From VAZQ01 sp036557665 (GTDB lineage Bacteria > Pseudomonadota > Alphaproteobacteria > Rhizobiales > Xanthobacteraceae): a DNA stretch of 64,000 nt. Positions within the stretch are counted from its first letter, which is position 1. The number at the start of each line of letters is the position of its first letter. Below, piece by piece: positions 34,291 through 42,105 of the stretch. Below the pieces are notes generated by a model that had not been told where the DNA came from, did no database searches, and was given only the letters and a program-made list of their open reading frames with translations. The position numbers were made by a program, and so were the translations under genes. The DNA lies in assembly GCA_036557665.1 (NCBI GenBank), contig DATBHG010000044.1, forward strand, positions 36,755 through 100,754. The letters are read 5' to 3'.

Positions 34291-34333
34291 AAGGGCGCCG
34301 CGGTTTGTTTTGGGTATGGGGCTTTTGCCAGCA

Positions 34334-35542
34334 TCACTGAATGCAGCCGGCGTCGCGCAGGCACTCGATGAGCGACGTGCGCATGAGAAACCTCTTCGCC
34401 AAAACGGGATCCTCACCCGCGCGCTTCATCTCCTCGCGGTATTTGCGCCGGGTCTCGGGATCGCGCTGCTCCATGTTCTTCTTGTTGGCGATGGTCGCGG
34501 TCTGCACGTGCTCCACCGCCACGTGCCGGCGCTGGCGGACATAGCGGTCGAGCGCGCCCTCATCCTCCTCGCCCTGGAGCACGCGCAAGAGATTGCCGGC
34601 GAGGTTGACCGCATCGTGGAAGCCGCTGTTCATCCCCATGGCGCCGATCGGGCTGTTGAGATGCGCGGCATCGCCCACGAGGATGACGCGTCCCTTGCGG
34701 AACGTGGCGGCCACGCGCTGGTGCACGACGTAGGAGTCGTAAAGGACGATCTCATAAGGCTGCGGGCTGGGATGAAACCGCTGGAATTTGCGCTGGCAAG
34801 TCTCCAGGATGCGGTCCTCGTCCAGCGCCTCCTCCAGGCTCACGGGTACCACCAGCCGGTACACTCCTGGCGGCCCCTTCCACGAGATCTTGAACAGATT
34901 ATACCATTCGACCGGATCGGAGATGTAATTACGCAGCGCGTAGCCTGCCTGGGAGAAGTCGTAAGTGCTGCCGATGATCATGAAGCGCTCGGGATAGGTG
35001 AAGCCCTCGAACGCGATGCCGGCCTCGGCGCGTACCGTGCTGCGCGCGCCGTCGGCACCGATCAGATAACGGCCGCTGATGCGCTCGCGCGCGCCGTCGG
35101 CGCGCCGTACCTCCACTACCACCGCGTCCTCGGATTGCGCGCAGCTCACCACCTCGGTCTCGGTCCGGATTTCGAGTCCGGCAATGCCCGCAGACATGGC
35201 AAACAGCACGCGCGAGACCTTGTCCTGCTCGCATTGCAGCACCCAGGGATGGCGAGTCTCCCCGGCGAGGATGGCATGATCGAATGACGCGAGCAGCTCG
35301 TGCTGGTCGTAATAATTCACGACGGGGCACACCAGCCCGAGCGGCTCGATCTGTCTGTAGACACCGAGGTCGTCGAGGATGTCGAGCGAAGCGGGATGGA
35401 TGGTGGCGGCACGCGGCTCCTGATGCACGATGTCGCCCTTGTCGAACAGCGTGACCGGAACTCCGGCGCGGCCGAGCACGAGCCCCACGATGAGCCCTAC
35501 CGGCCCGCCGCCGGCAACGATGATCCTGCCGTCCTTCGCCAT
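34334..35542 (-). CDS. FAD-dependent aromatic-ring monooxygenase, MhpA/PheA-TfdB type
   Basis: A 402-residue class A flavoprotein hydroxylase. GRIIVAGGGPVGLIVGLVLGRAGVPVTLFDKG is the FAD-binding motif, RAATIHPASLDILDDLGVYRQIE follows, GRYLIGADGARSTVRAEAGIAFEG is the DG motif, and VILVGDAAHLNSPIGAMGMNSGFHDAVNLAGNL is the GD motif. It would hydroxylate a phenol or phenylpropionate-like substrate with NAD(P)H and oxygen. It lacks the long C-terminal thioredoxin-like domain of MhpA, being about 150 residues shorter. A VOC protein, a RidA protein and a flavin reductase lie close by, suggesting an aromatic-degradation neighbourhood. Confidence 0.88.
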   Translation of the reverse strand: MAKDGRIIVAGGGPVGLIVGLVLGRAGVPVTLFDKGDIVHQEPRAATIHPASLDILDDLGVYRQIEPLGLVCPVVNYYDQHELLASFDHAILAGETRHPWVLQCEQDKVSRVLFAMSAGIAGLEIRTETEVVSCAQSEDAVVVEVRRADGARERISGRYLIGADGARSTVRAEAGIAFEGFTYPERFMIIGSTYDFSQAGYALRNYISDPVEWYNLFKISWKGPPGVYRLVVPVSLEEALDEDRILETCQRKFQRFHPSPQPYEIVLYDSYVVHQRVAATFRKGRVILVGDAAHLNSPIGAMGMNSGFHDAVNLAGNLLRVLQGEEDEGALDRYVRQRRHVAVEHVQTATIANKKNMEQRDPETRRKYREEMKRAGEDPVLAKRFLMRTSLIECLRDAGCIQ

Positions 35543-35571
35543 TGCTCCGATTCTTCGCTCTACCCGTGCCT

Positions 35572-35614
35572 GTCATTCCGGTCGGGCGAGCCGAGCTCGC
35601 TTGGCCGGGACGAC
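35572..35614. repeat. Intergenic palindromic repeat (GTCATTCCGG...CCGGGACGAC)
   Basis: An imperfect inverted repeat opening GTCATTCCGG and closing CCGGGACGAC around GGGCGAGC and GCTTGG segments. The same pattern, longer and with a better stem, occurs at 51104-51155. It sits between the FAD monooxygenase start and the VOC gene end. Confidence 0.55.
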
Positions 35615-35664
35615 AGTCGCGATGGTGACCGCCGCAGGGCGGAGGAAGCACGCCGCTTTGGTAA

Positions 35665-36087
35665 TTAAGCCGAGACCTTTTCCGCCGCCGGCTCCACCTC
35701 CTTCACCGCGCCACGCCAGCCGGAATGGGTCAGGTCGAACACGATGCCGTTCGGATCCTGGTATTTCACTTCATAGAACGTGTCGGGGTTGCGATCCTCG
35801 CGCCCCATCAAATAGGAGCCGCCCGCCTGCTCGACCCGCTTGGCAGCCGCGTCGAGGTCGTCGACCCACATGCCGAAATGGATGATCCCGTGAAAGGGCT
35901 TGCCCGGCGGCATGCCCGGCACGTCCCCGGGAAACTTGAGCAGCGCGACGTTGATTGTGCCGTCGCTCATGTAGAGACCGAGTCCGGCCTTTCCCGCGCG
36001 CTTCATACCGAACGCCTGTTCGAAGAACACCGCGGCCTTCTCCGGATCCGGAACGGAAAGCGCAATGTGTCGCAGCCGAGCCGTCAT
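35665..36087 (-). CDS. VOC superfamily protein (glyoxalase/bleomycin resistance/dioxygenase fold)
   Basis: A 140-residue single VOC domain pair. RLRHIALSVPDPEKAAVFFEQAFGM gives the first metal-binding His, GIIHFGMWVDDLDAAAKRVEQAGG the second half, and YEVKYQDPNGIVFDLTHSGW the usual C-terminal Glu-region motif. Such proteins are lactoylglutathione lyases, ring-cleavage dioxygenases or epimerases; which one cannot be decided. Its start overlaps the stop of the RidA gene by 4 bases, so the two are co-translated, probably in the same catabolic operon as the downstream FAD monooxygenase. Confidence 0.85.
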   Translation of the reverse strand: MTARLRHIALSVPDPEKAAVFFEQAFGMKRAGKAGLGLYMSDGTINVALLKFPGDVPGMPPGKPFHGIIHFGMWVDDLDAAAKRVEQAGGSYLMGREDRNPDTFYEVKYQDPNGIVFDLTHSGWRGAVKEVEPAAEKVSA

Positions 36088-36572
36088 GATGTACCTCCTG
36101 GTTTAAGCTCGAATTCCCCGTTGATCTCCACCGGAATGCCGTGCGGCAGCTCGGCGAGACCCACGGCCGAGCGCGCGTGCTGTCCGCTCTGGGCGCCGAG
36201 GAGCTCGAAGAACAGATCCGATGCCCCGTCGATCACGTCTGGCATGCGATCGAACCCGGGCGCGACATTGACCATCCCGAACAATCGCACGATCCGCTTG
36301 ATGCGATCGAGATCGCCGAGCTGCTGTTTCAGGCTTGCAAGCATGGAAAGCGCCACCGCGCGCGCGGTCGCATATCCCTCCTCTACGGTCAGGTCGCGCC
36401 CGACCTTGCCCTTGTGCTTGACCTTCGGCAGCGAGGGAAGATCGCGCCCGTGGCCGGAGACGAACACGATCGTTCCGACCACCACGCACCCCGTCCGGTT
36501 CGGATTGGGAAACTTGAACGGCTGCGGGAGCGTGTAGCCCATGCGGCCAAGCTTGTCCTCGAGTGCACTCAT
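36084..36572 (-). CDS. RidA/YjgF family protein
   Basis: A 162-residue RidA-like protein of the longer subgroup that starts LGRMGYTLPQPFKFPNPNRTGCVVVGTIVFVSGHGRD. EEGYATARAVALSMLASLKQQLGDLDRIKRIVRLFGMVN is the central helix/strand, and HARSAVGLAELPHGIPVEINGEFEL the conserved C-terminus with an Arg at the usual deaminase position. RidA proteins hydrolyse reactive enamine/imine intermediates; this subgroup is often linked to amino-acid or aromatic catabolism. The ATG at 36572 is supported by family similarity, although the frame continues upstream. It overlaps the VOC gene by 4 bases. Confidence 0.87.
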   Translation of the reverse strand: MSALEDKLGRMGYTLPQPFKFPNPNRTGCVVVGTIVFVSGHGRDLPSLPKVKHKGKVGRDLTVEEGYATARAVALSMLASLKQQLGDLDRIKRIVRLFGMVNVAPGFDRMPDVIDGASDLFFELLGAQSGQHARSAVGLAELPHGIPVEINGEFELKPGGTS

Positions 36573-36745
36573 ACGGTTTCCCTGCGCACCTTGGGTGTCC
36601 TTCGAGGCTCGGCGCGTCGCGCCCGGGCTCCTCAAAGGTGATCGTACCTGACACTTTGGCATTTGCAGCGCAAGCCCGCGGACCCGAGATCGCGTGGCAA
36701 TCCGCTGCACTGAGCAGCTCCGGATCGACCTGGGCCTGTCACTCT

Positions 36746-36774
36746 GCAGGGGCGGGTTTGAAACCCGCCCCTGC
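36746..36774. repeat. 29-bp perfect palindrome, copy 2 (compensatory change)
   Basis: Inverted repeat of 14+1+14 with arms GCAGGGGCGGGTTT and AAACCCGCCCCTGC around a G. Compared with copies 1 and 3, the second base is C and its partner is G instead of T and A, so pairing is kept. It sits between the divergent RidA and flavin reductase genes. Confidence 0.85.
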
Positions 36775-36798
36775 ACCGTCTAGGAAGGGCAGCGATAA

Positions 36799-37314
36799 AT
36801 GACCGGCAACGCTGAGCCTTCCGGCGGAAAGAGCATCGACGTGAGGACGTTCTGGCGCGCCCTCGGCCAGCGCCCGATCGGAAGCACAATCGTCACGGCG
36901 AAATCGAGCGAAGGACCGGCTGGATTTCTCGGGCTCTCGGCATCGCACATCACCGCCGACCCGCCGCTGATGATCGTGTCCATCGACCAGCGCACCGCGG
37001 CGCTGGCGGCGGTGCTCGCAGCGCGGCATTTCGCCGTCAATTTTCTCCCGCGCGAGGCGAGAGCGCTCGCGGAATCATTCGGCGGGAAGGGCGACCTCAA
37101 GGGCGCAGCGCGGTTCACGGCGGACGAGTGGGGCGAGCTCACCACCGGCGCGCCGGTGTTCAAGAAAGCCTTGGGCGTAATGGACTGCATGCTGGAGGAG
37201 ACCATCGAGCGCCACGGCATCTGCATCGCCATCGGCCGCGTGGTCGGCGTGATGATCGCAGAGACGGGCGCGCCGCTCGTTCACTTCCGCGGAGGCTATC
37301 TGGACATGGGTTGA
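36799..37314 (+). CDS. Flavin reductase-like FMN-binding protein
   Basis: A 171-residue flavoprotein of the flavin reductase family. DVRTFWRALGQRPIGSTIVTAKSSEGPAGFLGLSASHITADPPLMIVSIDQ contains the FMN phosphate and isoalloxazine contacts, with AARHFAVNFLPREARALAESFGG after it. These proteins supply reduced FMN/FAD to two-component monooxygenases. It lies close to a FAD hydroxylase, a VOC and a RidA protein, but on the other strand. No large oxygenase component of a two-component system is adjacent. Confidence 0.88.
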   Translation: MTGNAEPSGGKSIDVRTFWRALGQRPIGSTIVTAKSSEGPAGFLGLSASHITADPPLMIVSIDQRTAALAAVLAARHFAVNFLPREARALAESFGGKGDLKGAARFTADEWGELTTGAPVFKKALGVMDCMLEETIERHGICIAIGRVVGVMIAETGAPLVHFRGGYLDMG

Positions 37315-37562
37315 GGCTTGCGGGCGTGGAGCGGGCAATACCCTCCCCTGAAAGCGGAAGCAGACAGGATTTGCTTCGCTCGTCGTACAGGTGCACGTGG
37401 CAGTCGCAGGCGTGCGCCGGCACCTTGAGCCTGGGCCGCTCCGACCCGCTGGAATTCGGTAGCCGGCTGCCCCTCAATTCCGCAGCTTTCCCGCCGGTTG
37501 AACCCATTGCGCCACTCCATATGTTTAGCCCGCGGCGCGGGGCCAGGTTACGGAGGGACACG

Positions 37563-37811
37563 ATGGGCACCTTCGGCATGACGTCCATCTTGGTGGCCAC
37601 CCTGCTGCTGGGCACCGGCGCAGCCGAGGCTGCACCGTGGTGCACGGAGTACGGAGGTGCCAGAGGCGGCGGATCGAACTGCGGCTTCTATTCCTTCGAG
37701 CAGTGCATGGCCAATGCCTCGGGCAACGGCGGGTTCTGCCGGCGCAACGCGTTCGAGGATCCCTATTGGACCGGCCGCAGGACGTACCGGCGCTATCGCC
37801 GCCACCATTAA
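37563..37811 (+). CDS. Small exported Cys-rich protein, DUF3551 family
   Basis: An 82-residue protein with a cleavable signal (MTSILVATLLLGTGAAEA, cut before APW) and a short mature part WCTEYGGARGGGSNCGFYSFEQCMANASGNGGFCRRN, with four cysteines spaced as in DUF3551. The C-terminus is basic and Arg/Tyr-rich (RRTYRRYRRHH). The family is abundant in Bradyrhizobium-like genomes and its role is unknown. The ATG follows TTACGGAGGGACACG, a strong ribosome-binding site. The gap to the flavin reductase is about 250 bases with nothing recognised. Confidence 0.85.
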   Translation: MGTFGMTSILVATLLLGTGAAEAAPWCTEYGGARGGGSNCGFYSFEQCMANASGNGGFCRRNAFEDPYWTGRRTYRRYRRHH

Positions 37812-37940
37812 ATCACAGAGATGCGCGCGGACGGGGCGCTAAACTGCTTTACGCAGAATGACGCCACACACTCGGTTTGACTCACTGCCTTCGTAAGACT
37901 CGGGCGAGGGAACAGACCAGCTCGTCGCGCTGCCAGAGAA

Positions 37941-38279
37941 TCAGCCCTGCTGGGCGCTCATCGGCCCGATCAGATTGCGCTCGATCTCCTGCTGAATGCG
38001 CTCGAGCCATCTCTCGGCTCCGGCGGCGCGCGCGCGAAAGTGCTCGATGTCGCGCTGGAGCTCTCCGACCCTCTCTTCCGCCGCTTGCAGCTGCCGGGTG
38101 AGGTCGTGCACGAGCTCCATGGCTCGGTCGGTGCTCTCGCTCGAGGTTCTCGCGGCCTCGTGCAGCATGCCGATCAGTGCCTCTCCGGCCTGATCGGTAG
38201 GATGCCTGTTGCTGCGCGCGCTGCGCTTGGGCGCAAACTTGCGCACCTGCTCCGGCGTATCGAGGTTTTGGTCAGTCAT
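37941..38279 (-). CDS. Hypothetical coiled-coil protein
   Basis: A 112-residue soluble protein. The first 35 residues are basic and polar; from about residue 60 to the end is a predicted coiled coil (TDRAMELVHDLTRQLQAAEE, then RVGELQRDIEHFRARAAGAE and RWLERIQQEIERNLIG). Its ATG at 38279 overlaps the stop of the upstream 38-residue membrane protein as ATGACTGA, so translation is probably coupled. The family is not recognised; proteins of this form occur widely in Hyphomicrobiales. Confidence 0.65.
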   Translation of the reverse strand: MTDQNLDTPEQVRKFAPKRSARSNRHPTDQAGEALIGMLHEAARTSSESTDRAMELVHDLTRQLQAAEERVGELQRDIEHFRARAAGAERWLERIQQEIERNLIGPMSAQQG

Positions 38280-38388
38280 GGCCGCCACCGAGCTCACCCG
38301 CACGCCATAGCACAAACAACCCGAGCGACAGGACTGCAGCCTGCCCAGCCGTCAAGCTCAGCAGAACCAGGAAAGTAGAAAAATTCAT
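38272..38388 (-). CDS. Small single-helix membrane protein
   Basis: A 38-residue protein, mostly one membrane helix: STFLVLLSLTAGQAAVLSLG, then LFVLWRAGELGGGHD as a short charged tail. The ATG at 38388 is preceded by GGGGGCGAG, and the stop overlaps the start of the downstream coiled-coil gene by 8 bases, both supporting it as a real gene. Function unknown; it may anchor or regulate the coiled-coil protein. Confidence 0.5.
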   Translation of the reverse strand: MNFSTFLVLLSLTAGQAAVLSLGLFVLWRAGELGGGHD

Positions 38389-38547
38389 CTCGCCCCCGCA
38401 AGTGCCCTTTACGCGACAGGGGAGCAAAAAAATCGTGCCGTACTTTGACCTAAACCAAATAACCTCGGGCTGTTGCAAAAAGCTCACACGCGCGCGCCTG
38501 CCGGATTACAATACCGATTCGAGCTGATTCGTTGCGAGGTGCGGCCC

Positions 38548-38742
38548 ATGAAAGTTGCTCATGCCACAAAGAAGCGAAAAATGTTTCAGGCCACGATGCT
38601 GGTGACGCGCGTCGAGGAGTGGTGCGTCGAGGCATCTTCGGCAGACGAGGCACGCGAGCTGCTGGCGAGCGGCAACGGTCACCGCTGTCACGTCGGCGAT
38701 TGCCTGCAAGTCGAGCTCGAGCGGCTCGACACCGACGCTTGA
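38548..38742 (+). CDS. Hypothetical 64-residue protein
   Basis: A short soluble protein: MKVAHATKKRKMFQATMLVT, then RVEEWCVEASSADEARELLA and GHRCHVGDCLQVELERLD. The pattern VTRVEEWCVEA-x-SADEARELL looks like a small alpha/beta fold found in short hypothetical proteins of Rhizobiales. The ATG at 38548 fits GAGGTGC nine bases upstream. Not recognised as a named family. It ends 20 bases before a palindromic repeat that may be its terminator. Confidence 0.6.
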   Translation: MKVAHATKKRKMFQATMLVTRVEEWCVEASSADEARELLASGNGHRCHVGDCLQVELERLDTDA

Positions 38743-38762
38743 CTCGGCCGGCGCCTAACGGT

Positions 38763-38791
38763 GTAGGGGCGGGTTTTAAACCCGCCCCTAC
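38763..38791. repeat. 29-bp perfect palindrome, copy 3
   Basis: Inverted repeat of 14+1+14 with the same arms as copy 1 (GTAGGGGCGGGTTT and AAACCCGCCCCTAC) but a central T. It lies between the convergent 64-residue protein and HD-domain genes, again a terminator-like place. Confidence 0.85.
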
Positions 38792-38809
38792 GAAACCTGG
38801 AATCATCCG

Positions 38810-39604
38810 TCAAAGAAACCGGGTCGGCCAGTTCAGCGTGCGCCACATGTGCGACGATGGACTGTTGTCGAAGCCCAGGCCCTCCTTCGGCTGCCGGAAA
38901 TTGCGCCCGATGACTTCGACGAAATCGTCGATGTTCACCACCGCGTTCGGATCGAAGGAGTAGATATCGTTCACGCAGATGAGGCGCGCGGTCATGTAAT
39001 GCTTGTGCTTGCGCGCGCGCTCGTATTCTTCGACGATATAAGGCTCCGGCTGATAATCCGGGCCGAAATACTTCAAATACATGTCGGGATACTTGTATCC
39101 TACCGACTCATCCGGAAAAAATCGCAGCGCCTGATGCACGCGCACGGCCCAGCTGATTTCCTCGTCCACATAGGGCTCGATGAGCTGCGCACCCCAGTAG
39201 CCGTGATCGCAGCGGATGAATCCGGCCACTCCGATGTCATGCAGCAGGCACGCCAGCACGACCTTCTCGCTGTGGCCCGCCTTGAGCGCGAGCGTAGCGC
39301 TCTGCAAGAGATGGTTGGTCGAGCCCGACACGAACCGGTATTTGAGGAAGTCGAGGAGGGTCGGCCTGTCCGGCAGCTTCGGCAATCGCGGGTCGGCACC
39401 CATCAGGAAATATTTTCCCGGATTCTGCGCCTGCAGCGCCGCGCCGCTGATCATCTCGCGGTTGCCGTCGGCGAGGTTGAACAGCACCGACTTGGTCGCG
39501 ATCTTGGCATTGAGCTCGTGCATCATTCGCTCTTCGAGCTCGTCGGCGCGTGCCGACAAGCTCATCGGGCTCGCGGCCGTGTGCGGTCCCATATGCGCTC
39601 CCAT
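38810..39604 (-). CDS. HD-domain phosphohydrolase-like protein
   Basis: A 264-residue protein with an HD-type metal site: HLLQSATLALKAGHSEKVVLACLLHDIGVAGFIRCDHGYWGAQLI gives the conserved H...HD...H pattern, followed by AVRVHQALRFFPDESVGY. HD proteins hydrolyse nucleotides, or in some members small amides or cyanamide; this one has no other domain. The start is set at ATG 39604, with AAGGAG eight bases before it; longer in-frame starts would run into a palindromic repeat. The gene is isolated, with EutC upstream on the same strand. The substrate is unknown. Confidence 0.78.
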   Translation of the reverse strand: MGAHMGPHTAASPMSLSARADELEERMMHELNAKIATKSVLFNLADGNREMISGAALQAQNPGKYFLMGADPRLPKLPDRPTLLDFLKYRFVSGSTNHLLQSATLALKAGHSEKVVLACLLHDIGVAGFIRCDHGYWGAQLIEPYVDEEISWAVRVHQALRFFPDESVGYKYPDMYLKYFGPDYQPEPYIVEEYERARKHKHYMTARLICVNDIYSFDPNAVVNIDDFVEVIGRNFRQPKEGLGFDNSPSSHMWRTLNWPTRFL

Positions 39605-39811
39605 CTCGGCGGCTCCTTGCTCGCGGCGCGTCCCCGTTCGGGGCTTATGTATAGGCATTCTGGTCGGAGCGAAAGCCGCCGTCCCGCGCGTACCCAGGGC
39701 GCAATCCAGCATAGCTGCACGCACCGACACCCGCGCTATTCGAGCAGCTTCGAGCGCGCTGCGGACATGGCGCGTTGCAGATCCCGGACCCCAAAACTCG
39801 AGTCGCGCCAC

Positions 39812-39839
39812 GTGGGGGCGGGTTTTAAACCCGCCCAAC
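39812..39839. repeat. Palindromic repeat, degenerate copy 4
   Basis: The same element as copies 1-3 but with only the inner 10 pairs kept (GGGCGGGTTT and AAACCCGCCC around a T); the outer right arm reads AAC instead of CCTAC. It lies between eutC and the HD-domain gene. Confidence 0.75.
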
Positions 39840-39886
39840 AGACGGGAGGGTCGGCGCTTGTAGCGTTCCCGGGGCATGCGTCGGCA

Positions 39887-40666
39887 TCACGTCGCGATTT
39901 GCTGCAAGCCGCGCATCCTCGAAGCAAGCAGCACGCCCGAGGCCTGGTGCACCATCATCGCGCTTATCAGCTCAGCTGCCTCTGCGGCGGCGTCTGCGGG
40001 GCTCATGCCGCCGGCGCGGATGTTGGAGATGCAGTTGCGCTCGCTGTCCAGGCGGCCGATGTGCGGCGCAAAGGTGAGATAAATGCCGAGGGAATCGGCG
40101 GCACTCAGGCCGGGGCGCTCACCAATCAGGATGACCGAGACCTTCGCCTGCAGAAGCTCGGCGATCTCGTCGGCGAGCGCGACGCGCGCCTGCGCGGCGA
40201 TGACAATGGGCGCGGGCCGCAAGCCGGCCGACTCAAGTCGGGGCACCAGAGCTTGCAGCACGGGCGCGGCATTGCGCTCCACCGCCACGCTGCTCAGGCC
40301 ATCGCCGATGACGATCGCGACGTCGGGTGCGAGCATCGGCTCGGAGAGCCGCGCCTTGCTCTCAGCGGACAGACGCCGGCCGAGGTCCGGCTTGCGCAGA
40401 TACGCGTCGCGGTCCGCTGCCGCGCTGGCAACGCAGATCACCGGCCGGCCGCACGCGGCAATCCTGTGCATCATCGCATCCAGGTCCAATGCGGCATGCA
40501 CGGCGTCGCGTGCGCGCGCGTGTGCAGCCTGAAAATCGAGATAGGCCTGGGTCGGCAGTCCGCTGCCGGCGCGACCGATGGCGATACGCGCCGGCGTATG
40601 CCGGCGCAGCGCCGCCCAGCTCGCTGGCAAGTCTGTTTGAATTACGTCCGGCGCTCGATCGGTCAC
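39887..40666 (-). CDS. eutC: Ethanolamine ammonia-lyase small subunit
   Basis: A 259-residue EutC. ARIAIGRAGSGLPTQAYLDFQAAHARARDAVHAALD is the conserved N-terminal part, PDVAIVIGDGLSSVAVERNAAPVLQAL and VILIGERPGLSAADSLGIYLTFAPHIG the adenosylcobalamin-binding region, and SERNCISNIRAGGMSPADAAAEAAELI the C-terminal part. The start is a GTG overlapping the EutB stop as GTGA, since family similarity begins just after it. With EutB it splits ethanolamine to acetaldehyde and ammonia. No eut microcompartment, reactivase or aldehyde dehydrogenase gene is adjacent. Confidence 0.92.
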   Translation of the reverse strand: MTDRAPDVIQTDLPASWAALRRHTPARIAIGRAGSGLPTQAYLDFQAAHARARDAVHAALDLDAMMHRIAACGRPVICVASAAADRDAYLRKPDLGRRLSAESKARLSEPMLAPDVAIVIGDGLSSVAVERNAAPVLQALVPRLESAGLRPAPIVIAAQARVALADEIAELLQAKVSVILIGERPGLSAADSLGIYLTFAPHIGRLDSERNCISNIRAGGMSPADAAAEAAELISAMMVHQASGVLLASRMRGLQQIAT

Positions 40667-42057
40667 GAGGCGAGCCGGCTCGAAACGGCAAGCGAGCGCA
40701 CGACCTGCTCTGGCGCGCTGGCATGCAGGCGGCCGGTGGAGTCGGTAATTCCCACCGCCGCCAGCCACGCCTCGAATTCCGGCGCAGGGCGAAGCCCCAG
40801 CAGCGCACGCACGTAGAGCGCGTCGTGAAACGACGTGCTCTGGTAGTTGAGCATGACGTCGTCGGCGCCGGGCACGCCCATGATGAAGGTGCAGCCCGCG
40901 GTCGCGAGCAATGTCAGCAGGGCGTCCATGTCGTCCTGATCCGCCTCGGCGTGGTTGGTGTAACAGATATCGCAGCCCATCGGCACGCCGAGGAGCTTCC
41001 CGCAGAAATGATCCTCCAGGCCCGCGCGGGTGATTTCCTTGCCGTCGTACAGGTATTCCGGCCCGATGAAGCCGACGACGGAATTGACCAGCAGCGGCTC
41101 GAAACGGCGCGCGACAGCGTAGCAGCGCGCCTCCAGCGTCTGCTGGTCGACCCCTTCGTGGCTGCCGGAGGAGAGCTCACTGCCCTGCCCGGTCTCGAAA
41201 TACATGACGTTGCTGCCGACGGTCCCCCGTCTGAGCGCAGCGGCGGCTTCGCGCGCTTCGCCGAGCATGGAAAGGGAAATTCCGAACGCGCGATTTCCCG
41301 CTTGCGTCCCGGCGATCGATTGGAACACGAGATCGACGGGCGCCGACTTTTCCATGGCGGCCATGGTCGTGGTCACGTGCGCGAGCACGCACGACTGGAT
41401 CGGCGCGTCGAGGCGCACGCGCATCTCTTCGAGCATGGCAAGGAGGTCGGACACCCGCTCCAGGCTGTCCGCGACCGGGTTGATGCCGATGACCGCGTCG
41501 CCTGCGCCGTACATCAGTCCGTCGATGATGCTCGCGGCAATGCCTGCCGGATCGTCGGTCGGGTGATTGGGTTGCAGCCGGGTGGAAAGGCGGCCGGGCA
41601 GCCCGATGGTGTTGCGGAATGCCGTGGTGACCCGGCACTTGGCCGCTACCGCGATGAGGTCCTGCAGGCGCATGATCTTGCTCACGCCCGCTGCCATCTC
41701 GGGCGTGAGGCCGGGAGCAAGGCGAGCGAGCCTGCTTGCGTCCGCGTCCTCGCGCAACAGCCAATCGCGAAAGCCGCCCACCGTGAGGCTGCGCACCGGC
41801 GCGAATGCCGCAGCATCGTGGGTATCGACGATGAGGCGTGTGACCTCATCGCGCTCGTAAGCGACCACCGCGTCGTTGAGAAATTGCGCGAGCGGCAGAT
41901 CCGCCAGCGCCATCTGCGCCGCCACCCGCTCGGCTCCGCTCGCTGCGGCAACTCCGGCGAGCTCGTCCCCGGAGCGGCGCGGCGACGCCTTGGCCAGCAG
42001 GTCCTTGAGATCCGCGAACCTGTAGGTCGTTCCGTCGAGTGCCTGCGCAAACGCCAA
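40663..42057 (-). CDS. eutB: Ethanolamine ammonia-lyase large subunit
   Basis: A 464-residue EutB, the catalytic TIM-barrel subunit. GDAVIGINPVADSLERVSDLLAML, IAGTQAGNRAFGISLSMLGEA and YFETGQGSELSSGSHEGVDQQTLEARCYAVARRF contain the conserved substrate and cobalamin contacts. PLLVNSVVGFIGPEYLYDGKEITRAGLEDHF and GCDICYTNHAEADQDDMDALLTLLATAGCTFIMGVPGADDVMLNYQSTSFHD complete the family. The length matches the usual ~455-465. Its stop overlaps the eutC GTG start. It probably serves ethanolamine catabolism as nitrogen or carbon source. Confidence 0.93.
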   Translation of the reverse strand: MAFAQALDGTTYRFADLKDLLAKASPRRSGDELAGVAAASGAERVAAQMALADLPLAQFLNDAVVAYERDEVTRLIVDTHDAAAFAPVRSLTVGGFRDWLLREDADASRLARLAPGLTPEMAAGVSKIMRLQDLIAVAAKCRVTTAFRNTIGLPGRLSTRLQPNHPTDDPAGIAASIIDGLMYGAGDAVIGINPVADSLERVSDLLAMLEEMRVRLDAPIQSCVLAHVTTTMAAMEKSAPVDLVFQSIAGTQAGNRAFGISLSMLGEAREAAAALRRGTVGSNVMYFETGQGSELSSGSHEGVDQQTLEARCYAVARRFEPLLVNSVVGFIGPEYLYDGKEITRAGLEDHFCGKLLGVPMGCDICYTNHAEADQDDMDALLTLLATAGCTFIMGVPGADDVMLNYQSTSFHDALYVRALLGLRPAPEFEAWLAAVGITDSTGRLHASAPEQVVRSLAVSSRLAS

Positions 42058-42105
42058 TGAATGCCTCGCCGTTCGCTGTGTCGCGGACGCGGCTGAGTGT
42101 ATTCG

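Noticed and set aside
34262..39839. A CRISPR array made of the 29-bp palindromes
   Set aside because: Spacing is 1-2.5 kb and irregular with genes between; there are no spacers or cas genes.
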